Shown in pieces: positions 28,840 through 36,872 of a stretch of 64,000 nucleotides of DNA. This DNA comes from Halovenus rubra (GTDB lineage Archaea > Halobacteriota > Halobacteria > Halobacteriales > Haloarculaceae), in NCBI RefSeq assembly GCF_026586665.1, contig NZ_JAODIY010000005.1, forward strand, positions 124,001-188,000, read 5' to 3'. How positions within the stretch are numbered: the stretch's first letter is position 1; each line of letters opens with the position of its first letter. The notes beneath the pieces are model-generated. The model was given only the letters and a program-made list of their open reading frames with translations. It was not told where the DNA came from and searched no databases. The position numbers and the translations under genes are program-made.

Positions 28840-29862
28840 TCACTCGTTCCTGTCGAGACGTGGGTCGAGCGCGACAGCGATGACATCCTCGAAAACGCTT
28901 GCGAGGATAATTGTTAGCGAGATCAAAAACGTTACCGTGAGTGCAAGTGGCGCATCATTGACACTGATGGCCCGCCAAGCGACCTCGCCGAGGCCAGGAA
29001 CTTTGAGCACGGCTTCGACAACGAACACAGAGACAAGGAGCAACCCAAGCACTTCCGCGACAAACAACGAGGCGAGCGGGACTACGGTTGCACGGAGGAT
29101 ATGTCGCGCGAACCGCCATCGACCGACGCCTTTCGCGCGCAGCATCTTCGTGAGGTCAGTATCGAGATGTTCGCCGGTTAACGTCCGAACCTGACGAATC
29201 TGTACTGCGGCCACATGTGTCCCAAGAATGAGCGAAGCAACCACCAGCCAGAACAGGTTCCATTCGGCAAAGAATCCAGCCTCAATATCGTAGAACCGAC
29301 CGTCGATCTCATAGATACGACGCTCGAAATAACCGACTAGTAACGCACCGGCCAGAAAGTTCGGAACCGCGAGCAGCAGATACGAAAGTGTCCTGATAAA
29401 GCGGTCGGACCACTGCCCCCGTTTGCGAGCCGCGATGTAGCCAAAACCCGTCGAGATGGCTGTTCCACCCAAGATAGCAGGGGTTAGGTAAGCGACAGTT
29501 ATCGGGGCACGTTCGGCCAGCAACGCCGTGACAGGCTCGCCATACCGTTGTGAGATGCCCCAGTCGAGCGTTACAAGTGACTGGACCCAATCGACATACT
29601 GCACGTAGACCGGGTCTCCGGGATTCCAGAACGGCTCAGACCCAGAGAAGTTCCCGGCAAACGTCTGTTGAGTCAGGTCGCCAATCGAGTATGCAAACAA
29701 AAACAGTACAACTGTCACAACAAGGCTCGCACTGCCTGCCCACACGAGTCGATACCCCAGATACCGTTTCCAGTTCACGTTGATGAACGCATGCCGGAGA
29801 AACCTAAAGTGTGGGGTAGCCACAAGGATATTTTGAGCTACCTGTTGAGTGACTGTAACCAA
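28840..29862 (-). CDS. dppB: Dipeptide-type ABC transporter permease (DppB-like)
   Basis: A 340-residue permease with about six helices, the DppB hallmark APITVAYLTPAILGG and EAA loop MLRAKGVGRWRFARHILRA, then VVEAVLKVPGLGEVAWRAI, typical of the second subunit. It is convergent with dppC, an unusual arrangement because these subunits usually sit in one operon. The gene is divergent from the binding-protein gene at 29995, which leaves 132 nt for two promoters. Confidence 0.88.
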   Translation of the reverse strand: MVTVTQQVAQNILVATPHFRFLRHAFINVNWKRYLGYRLVWAGSASLVVTVVLFLFAYSIGDLTQQTFAGNFSGSEPFWNPGDPVYVQYVDWVQSLVTLDWGISQRYGEPVTALLAERAPITVAYLTPAILGGTAISTGFGYIAARKRGQWSDRFIRTLSYLLLAVPNFLAGALLVGYFERRIYEIDGRFYDIEAGFFAEWNLFWLVVASLILGTHVAAVQIRQVRTLTGEHLDTDLTKMLRAKGVGRWRFARHILRATVVPLASLFVAEVLGLLLVSVFVVEAVLKVPGLGEVAWRAISVNDAPLALTVTFLISLTIILASVFEDVIAVALDPRLDRNE

Positions 29863-29994
29863 TCGACGATGTCACAAACGGGTTTTCGCCGGCGATTAGG
29901 GCACTCAGATCTCATAACCGCTTGAGAGCGAGACGCCGGGTGGCGCCAATCACCACTGTTATGTATGATTCCGATGCTTATGTAACCAATTACG

Positions 29995-31788
29995 ATGAGT
30001 GAGGAACAGGACAAGCGAGCCACCCGTGTTAGCCGACGGGCAGTACTCGCATCAACAGCTATCGGCTCCGCCGGGCTTGCCGGCTGCTTGGGCCGACTGC
30101 GGACAGTCAGGAACCAAGACATTCCTGACCAACTATCGCTTAAAGTGCTGACAGTTCCTGGTGACGATGATGCTGTCGCAACCCAAATCGGCCGCATGCT
30201 TGCGGACAATCTCAATACAATCGGCGTGAACGTCGACCTCCAGCTATTTCCTGAAGATGAACTTCGTCGGAAAGTGCTTGTCAACCAGGAATATGACCTA
30301 TTCATCTCGGCCTACCAGAACATCGAGCGACCGGATGCACTCCGTCCGCTGTTGCACTCCTCGTTTGTTGGCGAAGTTGGGTGGCAAAACCCGTTCGAAT
30401 TTACGGATATTGGCATCGACGAACTACTCGAAGCGCAACAACAGCAGCGTGGCTCACAGCGCCGCCGAACGGTCGTCGACTTACAACACGAAATTGTACG
30501 AAAGCAGCCGTTTATCCCCGTCGCAGTTCCGGATCTGATTCGTGCATCCCGAACTGAAGAGTTTACTAACTGGCGGTGGTCATCCCGGGACCTCTCACAG
30601 TCACTCGTCAGAGTCAATAGTCGCGAAGCTGACACTGATACCCTTCCACTGGTCTCGACTGACGCACAGATAACACGAAGCCTCAACCCGATTGCAATTC
30701 AATCGCGGAACAAGGGACAGATTTCCGGCCTATTTTACGATTCACTGGGCCGATACATCGATGGAACTGTCGAGCCCTGGGCTGCCACAGGCTGGGACCT
30801 CTCAACCACTGATGAGGAAACCACGCTCACGGTAACGCTGCGGCCCGAGCTAACCTTTCATGATGGCACTCCACTGACAGCTGATGATGTCGCTTTCACA
30901 GTCGAACTTCTGCAAGATACGAGCCTCGGCGAGTTCGAGGTACCAGTACCGGCGCCACGGTTCCGTGGACGCTCTTCGATGGTTGAAAGCGTTACTGTAC
31001 TCGACGACAGAACAGTCAAGTTAGCATTTTCCAATGTAAATCCACAGACAGCAGTTCGAATACTGACAGTCCCAATCTTTCCGGAACACGTATGGAGAAG
31101 CAAGGCGCGCCCAGCAGAGATTGCAGGCGTCGACATTTCCGAAGCGGTGACGGAAGCGCTCGTCTGGCAAAACCCCGAGCCGATTGGCAGTGGGCCCTTC
31201 AAGTTCGAATCGAGCGTCGAAGATGAGGAACTGGTCGTCCAGCGTAACGATGCCCACTTGCTCCATCGGAACCCTACTGCACTTCCCAAGCAGGTCGCCG
31301 AACGGTTTGCCGATGGTATCCCATTCAATCGGCTTCGTATCCAGATTGTTCGTTCGGACGATGCTGCGCTTGGGTTGCTTACGAGTGGGAGCGTCGATGC
31401 CACTGTCTCAAACCTGGGGCCCAGCGTTGTACCGCGAATTGGCCGCGAGCAGAGCGTCGAACTCCATGTCGAGCGGTCGCCGAGTCTGTACATAATCGGC
31501 TGTAACACGCTGAAAGAACCGCTCGGGAACCCACACTTCAGGCGACTCATTGCACGCCTTATTGATAAGGAAACAATTCGTGAGGAGGTGTTTGGTGGAT
31601 TCGCTCGGCCAGCGACGAGTCCGCTGACGGGTACCGAGTGGGTACCTTCTGACCTCCGATGGGCCGGTGTCGACCCGGAACTTCCCTTCTTTGGCACCAA
31701 CGGATCGCTCGATATCGAGGAAATCCACAGCTACCTACGCGACGCCGGCTTCGAGTTTTCTGACAACGATAACCTACTCCAACAATGA
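29995..31788 (+). CDS. Oligopeptide-type binding lipoprotein with permuted lobes
   Basis: A 597-residue Tat-exported lipoprotein: VSRRAVLAS twin arginine then lipobox LAGC. The order of parts is unusual. Residues about 45-200 (VGINV-type DLQLFPEDELRRKVLVNQEYDLF, FIPVAVPDLIRA) resemble the C-terminal half of SBP_bac_5 proteins. The normal N-terminal half begins near 218 (SLNPIAI, LTFHDGTPLTADDVAFTVELL) and the chain ends at LRDAGFEF, where ordinary members would continue. This looks like a circular permutation. It should bind peptides or similar ligands for the DppB/DppC permeases. Confidence 0.85.
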   Translation: MSEEQDKRATRVSRRAVLASTAIGSAGLAGCLGRLRTVRNQDIPDQLSLKVLTVPGDDDAVATQIGRMLADNLNTIGVNVDLQLFPEDELRRKVLVNQEYDLFISAYQNIERPDALRPLLHSSFVGEVGWQNPFEFTDIGIDELLEAQQQQRGSQRRRTVVDLQHEIVRKQPFIPVAVPDLIRASRTEEFTNWRWSSRDLSQSLVRVNSREADTDTLPLVSTDAQITRSLNPIAIQSRNKGQISGLFYDSLGRYIDGTVEPWAATGWDLSTTDEETTLTVTLRPELTFHDGTPLTADDVAFTVELLQDTSLGEFEVPVPAPRFRGRSSMVESVTVLDDRTVKLAFSNVNPQTAVRILTVPIFPEHVWRSKARPAEIAGVDISEAVTEALVWQNPEPIGSGPFKFESSVEDEELVVQRNDAHLLHRNPTALPKQVAERFADGIPFNRLRIQIVRSDDAALGLLTSGSVDATVSNLGPSVVPRIGREQSVELHVERSPSLYIIGCNTLKEPLGNPHFRRLIARLIDKETIREEVFGGFARPATSPLTGTEWVPSDLRWAGVDPELPFFGTNGSLDIEEIHSYLRDAGFEFSDNDNLLQQ

Positions 31789-32654
31789 CTCTCCTCATTC
31801 AATACCTCCAACTGGTAACAGTCGTGACTGTCTGTCTCGGCGTTGGCCTATACACAATTGTCGGACCTGCCCGAATCCGCTCATTTTACGTCGATTACCG
31901 AACTCGTCTCTGCCATGGTTTAGCCCATCTCAGTGTACTGGGTACTGTGTTTGGAATCAGTATGTACTGGCGACCGATTGGCGGTGAAGTCTCTTGGACC
32001 CTAGAGTATAACATCACACATACACTTTACAGCATCGAAGGTTATCTGGTCCCGACAATTCAAGAATTGGCGACGACGAAGTTAACGTGGGCTCTCTCGC
32101 TTGTGTACGTATTCGGGTATGTCTTTTTGGTTCTCTTTCCGCTGGTTTCATACCTGTTTCTTGACACGCTCCGGCCGTTCCGTGTGACCGCGCTATCGTA
32201 CATTATCAACTATCTTATCGGATTGGGAAGTTACACACTGTTTATCGCATATGGACCACGGAACTACATGCCCGGAGAGGTCCGTGGTCTCATGTACGAA
32301 GTCTGGCCCGAAATCGAAGCGTTGACCACACACATCAACACGAACACCAACGTGTTTCCCTCACTTCATACGTCGCTTGCTGTTACAGTTGCATTGCTTG
32401 CGTGGTATACGCGAGACAGTTACCCAAGATGGTTCTACTTGGCTTCGGCCCTTGCCGGAACAATTGCCTTCTCGACGATGTATCTCGGTCTTCACTGGGG
32501 CACCGATGTTGTAACTGGGGCAGCCCTCGGTATCACCAGCGTCTGGGCCGCCTCATACCTCGCCGCGGAGTCTGATGAGCAGAGCCGAATTACCACAACG
32601 GGGCAACAGCTATTCGCAACTGCTGGTGACTACATCAAACAGTACCGGCCATGA
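31785..32654 (+). CDS. PAP2-family membrane phosphatase
   Basis: A 289-residue protein with about six transmembrane helices. PAP2 signature parts are FPSLHT with His195 and LHWGTD with His237 and Asp241 (H-x3-D), the usual histidine nucleophile and acid/base pair. These enzymes remove phosphate from lipid or isoprenoid phosphates at the membrane, or act as phosphotransferases. The start overlaps the upstream binding-protein gene by 4 nt, so they share an mRNA, although a functional link is not obvious. Substrate unknown. Confidence 0.88.
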   Translation: MTLLIQYLQLVTVVTVCLGVGLYTIVGPARIRSFYVDYRTRLCHGLAHLSVLGTVFGISMYWRPIGGEVSWTLEYNITHTLYSIEGYLVPTIQELATTKLTWALSLVYVFGYVFLVLFPLVSYLFLDTLRPFRVTALSYIINYLIGLGSYTLFIAYGPRNYMPGEVRGLMYEVWPEIEALTTHINTNTNVFPSLHTSLAVTVALLAWYTRDSYPRWFYLASALAGTIAFSTMYLGLHWGTDVVTGAALGITSVWAASYLAAESDEQSRITTTGQQLFATAGDYIKQYRP

Positions 32655-32776
32655 CTGTGTCTGGCTGAAATACAGGATAGGAACCATTGATATGTAGAAA
32701 TATTGCATTTCTAGGGCCTAAGAGTGGTATTTTCCGATGTCGTGCTATTTTAATACAAGGGATATATATTCCTTAT

Positions 32777-33835
32777 ATGGTATTCGACGCACCTGACCAC
32801 AGGGACCACGAGCAGGTAACACACTTTACAGATGAAGAGACGGGGCTAGAGGCAATCATTTCGATTCATGACACGACGCTGGGACCGAGCCTCGGTGGCA
32901 CGCGTATTCTTGATTACGATACCGAAGAAGAGGCACTCACAGACGTACTCCGTCTCTCTCGTGCGATGACATACAAAGCTGCCGCCGCAGACCTCCATCT
33001 TGGTGGCGGCAAGGCTGTCATCATTGGTGACCCTGAGGAAATAAAAACAGACGCACTGATGCGGGCATACGGTCGTGCCGTTGACTGTCTTGACGGCCGA
33101 TATATCACGTCTGTCGATGTCAACTCTGGTGTCAAGGATATGGAACTTATCGAGAGCCAGACCGACCACGTGGTTGGAACGAGTGACGGACTTGGGGACC
33201 CGTCGCCAATCACCGCACACGGTGTACTTCACGGACTCAAAGCCTGTGTCGAACACGTCTACGGAACGGATACGCTTTCAGATATTGACGTTGCAGTGCA
33301 AGGCCTCGGAAAAGTTGGTCACGGGCTTGCTGTCGGACTGGCCGAACGCGGTGCCTCGGTGACTGTCACAGATATTAACGAAGACAAGATGGCAGAGTTT
33401 ACTGCTGAGTACGACGCGGAGGCGGTTGCCCCTGACGATATCTATGATGTCGACTGTGATGTGTTTGCGCCGTGTGCTTTCGGTGGCGCAATCAACGACG
33501 ACACGCTTCCGCGTCTGACGTGTGATATCGTGGCCGGCGCAGCGAATAACATCCTCGCGGACGAGGAACGACACTCCGAGATGCTCAAAGACGAGGGTAT
33601 TCTGTATGCACCTGACTACGTTATCAACGCTGGCGGCCTCATTACGGTCTACCACGAGCATCAGGGCGGTACCGAGGAACAGGCCTTCGAGGACGCCAAA
33701 GCGATTGGCGACCGTCTTCAGACAATGATTGAACGAGCCGAAGACGAGGATATAACGGTTCTCGACGCGGCAGACGCATACGCCGAAGAGCGAATCGGAA
33801 ACCAAGATCGGACAACGCCTGCCCGGTCCTGGTAG
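32777..33835 (+). CDS. Leucine/phenylalanine/valine dehydrogenase family enzyme
   Basis: A 352-residue member of the Glu/Leu/Phe/Val dehydrogenase superfamily, which deaminates a branched or aromatic amino acid with NAD. It shows GPSLGGTRI, MTYKAAAADLHLGGGKAV with the substrate-binding and catalytic lysines, the NAD motif GLGKVG and AGAANNIL. The ATG at 32777 is preferred to the frame start at 32687: a TATA-like TTTTAATA about 25 nt before it fits a leaderless start. The exact substrate within the family cannot be fixed. Confidence 0.9.
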   Translation: MVFDAPDHRDHEQVTHFTDEETGLEAIISIHDTTLGPSLGGTRILDYDTEEEALTDVLRLSRAMTYKAAAADLHLGGGKAVIIGDPEEIKTDALMRAYGRAVDCLDGRYITSVDVNSGVKDMELIESQTDHVVGTSDGLGDPSPITAHGVLHGLKACVEHVYGTDTLSDIDVAVQGLGKVGHGLAVGLAERGASVTVTDINEDKMAEFTAEYDAEAVAPDDIYDVDCDVFAPCAFGGAINDDTLPRLTCDIVAGAANNILADEERHSEMLKDEGILYAPDYVINAGGLITVYHEHQGGTEEQAFEDAKAIGDRLQTMIERAEDEDITVLDAADAYAEERIGNQDRTTPARSW

Positions 33836-33882
33836 AAAGTCAGTCACCGGACGTTTTTATTGACCGCCCCGAAACGGAGAGT

Positions 33883-35145
33883 ATGACACTCGACCCCGTC
33901 CACGTGGACGGTATCGCGCAACTCGCGCGCCGGGTCACGAAAGAAGTCGACGATCAAGACCACACTGACATTGCCCAAGAGGCCTTCGAAGAGTTCCTCA
34001 ACCCGCTGTTGGACCGCGATGGGGAGATCATTCTGGAACCTCTTGATGAGCTCAGCAGGCGACAGGTTGCCGTTGATGACGTGGCGCTCACCGAGTCACC
34101 GTTCCCGACACAGCATGGACTCGATGCCGGAACAATCAACCCAACAACGTTCAAGAACGGGCTGGTCATCGATGTCTCTCAGGCCGCGATGGCTGCTGTT
34201 CCCTCGGATATCGACCTGCATCGTGCCCGGACAATTGTCATGACTGTCCACACGAACGACGACACAATCGACGTACAAGACGCTGATTGGCGGATGGACG
34301 ACGAGGGGTATGCGCGACGGCGTGTTCTGCACGCACCACGAGTCGACCGCTACGAGCAAACTGTCGTCCACGCACTGGCGCTGTATCGTGCCGAGAGCGA
34401 GCATGCCCTTGACCAGACAGACGTTGTCGACGACCTGCTGATTCTTGACGGCCCAATCTATCCAACAGGGCTGTTGAAGTGGGTTGAACGCGACCCCGAA
34501 CTCAAACGACTCATCATCGAGCGGTCGGAGTTCACCGATGTCATCGAGAACTATCTCGAACTCGTCGAAGCGTTTGCAACACGTGATGTGCCCCTCGTTG
34601 GGTTCGTCAAGAACAGTAGCTCGAAGGCTCTGACACGCGAACTCCGACGATCGGTTGGCGCACCGTGGCTCAACGACGAGGCGTTTTTCCGTCGAGTACT
34701 CGAACGGACCGATGATGACGGCGACCTCCGAACTGACGCACTGACGTTTACAAACTGGTTTCGCTCACGCGCCGGAACGGATGCGGTTCTCTCTGATGAA
34801 ACACTTTCATTGGATCACAGCCGAACACTGGACGACGAGGCGTACGAAGTCACCTTCTTCGTTGTCTACGACCCGCGGGAAGACCTTGTCTACCGCATTG
34901 AGTCACCACACTGTGTTACCCGCGATGAGAAGACCAGAGAGCAGTTGACAACACAGATACTTGCAGAGGTTGCCCGGGAGCGTGGGCCCCCACTAGCAGT
35001 TGAGAAAGCAGACGAGTTGGCACGCATCGACCGTGAGGGAAAGCAAACGCTCCGCCAGCGCATCGAAACAACCTTTGAGACGAGTCGCCAGCGGAGCTAC
35101 AACGATAAACGGTGGGGCCCAATCGAGGGAATGGATATCGAGTAA
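33883..35145 (+). CDS. nurA: NurA-family 5'-3' nuclease
   Basis: A 420-residue soluble protein with the NurA domain: the metal-binding aspartate strand LVIDVS near residue 85, LILDGPIYP near residue 187, PLVGFVKNSSS near residue 240, and the closing region around VTFFVVYDP. NurA works with HerA and Mre11/Rad50 in DNA end resection in archaea. Neither HerA nor Rad50 is encoded here. A TATA-like TTTTTATT about 27 nt before the ATG suggests leaderless transcription. Confidence 0.85.
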   Translation: MTLDPVHVDGIAQLARRVTKEVDDQDHTDIAQEAFEEFLNPLLDRDGEIILEPLDELSRRQVAVDDVALTESPFPTQHGLDAGTINPTTFKNGLVIDVSQAAMAAVPSDIDLHRARTIVMTVHTNDDTIDVQDADWRMDDEGYARRRVLHAPRVDRYEQTVVHALALYRAESEHALDQTDVVDDLLILDGPIYPTGLLKWVERDPELKRLIIERSEFTDVIENYLELVEAFATRDVPLVGFVKNSSSKALTRELRRSVGAPWLNDEAFFRRVLERTDDDGDLRTDALTFTNWFRSRAGTDAVLSDETLSLDHSRTLDDEAYEVTFFVVYDPREDLVYRIESPHCVTRDEKTREQLTTQILAEVARERGPPLAVEKADELARIDREGKQTLRQRIETTFETSRQRSYNDKRWGPIEGMDIE

Positions 35146-35480
35146 CGGTGCTAACTCGACAACGAAGGGACTCACCGGCTGCGCTGTCGTTTTATACGTT
35201 CCGAAGGGATTAACCAACGACATACAGCCCGAGAGGTGTTTACTCACTCCGGCTGAAAGAAAACAAAAATGCGACTGTTCGATACCCTGTTTGACGAAGA
35301 TGCGAAATAACAACTGACTACAAACGCCGCGGAATCGAAGTACGCCATTGTCCTAAACGATGACCCGGACAACAGTTGGCATTGAGCGATTGGTATACAC
35401 ATGTCACGTCTGTTGCAGAACTCATAAACAACGGCGACGAAATTATGACAACTGGCTAGTTGCCGATGTGTACGCCTTTC
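35146..35480. other. Intergenic stretch with possible gene remnants
   Basis: About 335 nt downstream of nurA. Short frames look faintly coding: MRLFDTLFDEDAK followed by a stop and QLTTNAAESKYAIVLNDDP, then SDWYTHVTSVAELINNGDE in another frame. They may be pieces of a decayed gene. Nothing identifiable. Confidence 0.3.
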
Positions 35481-35792
35481 TCAGCGATGGGCCTCGAATA
35501 CGTTCCTGATGAGTTTCGTTTCAGCGGTTCGCAGGCGTTGAGATGTCGCCGACTTTGAGATGCCGAGTTGTTTGGCGAGCGTCGACAACTCTACCTTGCG
35601 TGGTCGCTCGTAGTACCCTTCGTGTAGAGCGAATTCGAGCGTCTCACGCTGCTTGTCGGTCAGCGTCCCTAACTCAAGCGTAACTACCTGGTCGTCGGTA
35701 AGTGTTGCTGGCATAATCTTCGCTGTTGTGGTGTCGACGCTCGCGTGCTGTATCGTCTGAAGGAGGTCCTGCAGTGCCTCCTGACCTGTCAC
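35481..35792 (-). CDS. Bat-type HTH protein, N-terminally short
   Basis: A 103-residue protein, essentially the C-terminal HTH_10 DNA-binding domain of bacterio-opsin-activator-like regulators: LTDKQRETLEFALHEGYYER then LSTLAKQLGISKSATSQRLR. Usual members are about 200 residues or more, with an N-terminal sensor region. Here an in-frame TGA lies shortly before the GTG start, and the preceding residues (QVVLEVTGQEAL) look like the inside of a longer ancestor. It may be a truncated pseudogene or a minimal regulator. It lies upstream of doxX on the same strand side but converges with nothing else. Confidence 0.65.
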   Translation of the reverse strand: MTGQEALQDLLQTIQHASVDTTTAKIMPATLTDDQVVTLELGTLTDKQRETLEFALHEGYYERPRKVELSTLAKQLGISKSATSQRLRTAETKLIRNVFEAHR

Positions 35793-35924
35793 CTCTAATA
35801 CAACCTGTCACGGCTTGCTTCTGTCTGAGTTGTACATTTGTCTTTTGTGTGTCGAAAGGCTGAGCGACCGAGTACTGTTCGTACACGCGACAAAAGTCTA
35901 CCTGAACCCGCTAGACAAGGGTGA

Positions 35925-36509
35925 TTAGCCGAGTAGATACCGAAGCCACCTGTTGTTCTGGACGATACCTATCTCCTCAATGATGGAATCAAGCCCGACG
36001 ACACGGCCAGCACCCCAGGCACCCAACCCAAACAGTAACAGCAGGTAGACGAACGTGCTGTCGACGACGTAACCGTGCTCAACTGGGAGACCCGCCATGA
36101 GACCGTCCTGCCAAGCAGCAGTCCAGAAGAACAACATCTGGATACCACCCATCAACGCAGCGAATCGGACCAACACGCCAAACAGAAGCGCTATCCCGAT
36201 GAGCACCTGTCCGGTCACGACTAGGGGATCAACGACTGCCGCGAAATCTGCAAACCACATGAAAAGTCCATGTAACGGGTTTGAACCGGGGACAGCGTTT
36301 TCAAGGAATCCTCGAGATGACCAGACAACGGGGTCACCCCAGCCGCCTTCGGACCACTTTTCGAGACCGGCTTGTAAGAATACCCACGCCATCACGATTC
36401 GCAGGCTAAGCAGAGAGTATCCTAACCACGTCCCTGAGTAATTGAACGAAACATCTCGTCCGAGGAGTTCAGTATCAAGTATCTTATCATCCGACTGTTT
36501 AGTTGCCAT
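35925..36509 (-). CDS. DoxX/DoxD-like membrane protein
   Basis: A 194-residue four-helix membrane protein with the DoxX pattern: LRIVMAWVFLQAGLEKW at the first helix, FADFAAVVDPLVVTGQVLIG, then LGGIQMLFFW-type and VYLLLLFGLGAWG helices. DoxD/DoxX proteins form part of thiosulfate:quinone oxidoreductase in some archaea and have varied redox or stress roles elsewhere. No sulfur-oxidation genes are nearby, so only the family is called. It is divergent from the transducer gene. Confidence 0.85.
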   Translation of the reverse strand: MATKQSDDKILDTELLGRDVSFNYSGTWLGYSLLSLRIVMAWVFLQAGLEKWSEGGWGDPVVWSSRGFLENAVPGSNPLHGLFMWFADFAAVVDPLVVTGQVLIGIALLFGVLVRFAALMGGIQMLFFWTAAWQDGLMAGLPVEHGYVVDSTFVYLLLLFGLGAWGAGRVVGLDSIIEEIGIVQNNRWLRYLLG

Positions 36510-36872
36510 TGGTCCTCACCTACGTGACAATACATCGAGATGTATAATACAGATTCTCCTGTATATTGGTCTTCTTTACGTACAATCCGCCGATTATACA
36601 GATTCGTATCCGAATGAATGCTGTCTGTGTACCTGCGCTCTTTGACTAAAACCACTATATACAGATTTAGTCTGTTACATAGGAGTTTATGTCAGTATTA
36701 TCAGCGTTTTTATATCGTAGCTCCATGGTTGCACCTGATGTTCATCTCACTGGGACAGCGATGCCAGTACAACTGCACTATCAACTTGGAGGTCAGCAAT
36801 AGCGTTGACACGTCTGTTCTGTTCTGTGGGCCGAGTACATCGCTGGCTGGCAACGGTGAGAGGTGAGTTCCG
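36510..36872. promoter_or_regulatory. Divergent promoter region with repeated ATACAGATT
   Basis: About 360 nt, AT-rich, between divergent doxX and the transducer gene. The motif ATACAGATT occurs at 36547, 36596 and 36659 on the plus strand. The first is followed by a partly self-complementary CTGTATAT. These may be regulator sites or simply promoter-like AT-rich elements. No gene is evident. Confidence 0.35.
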
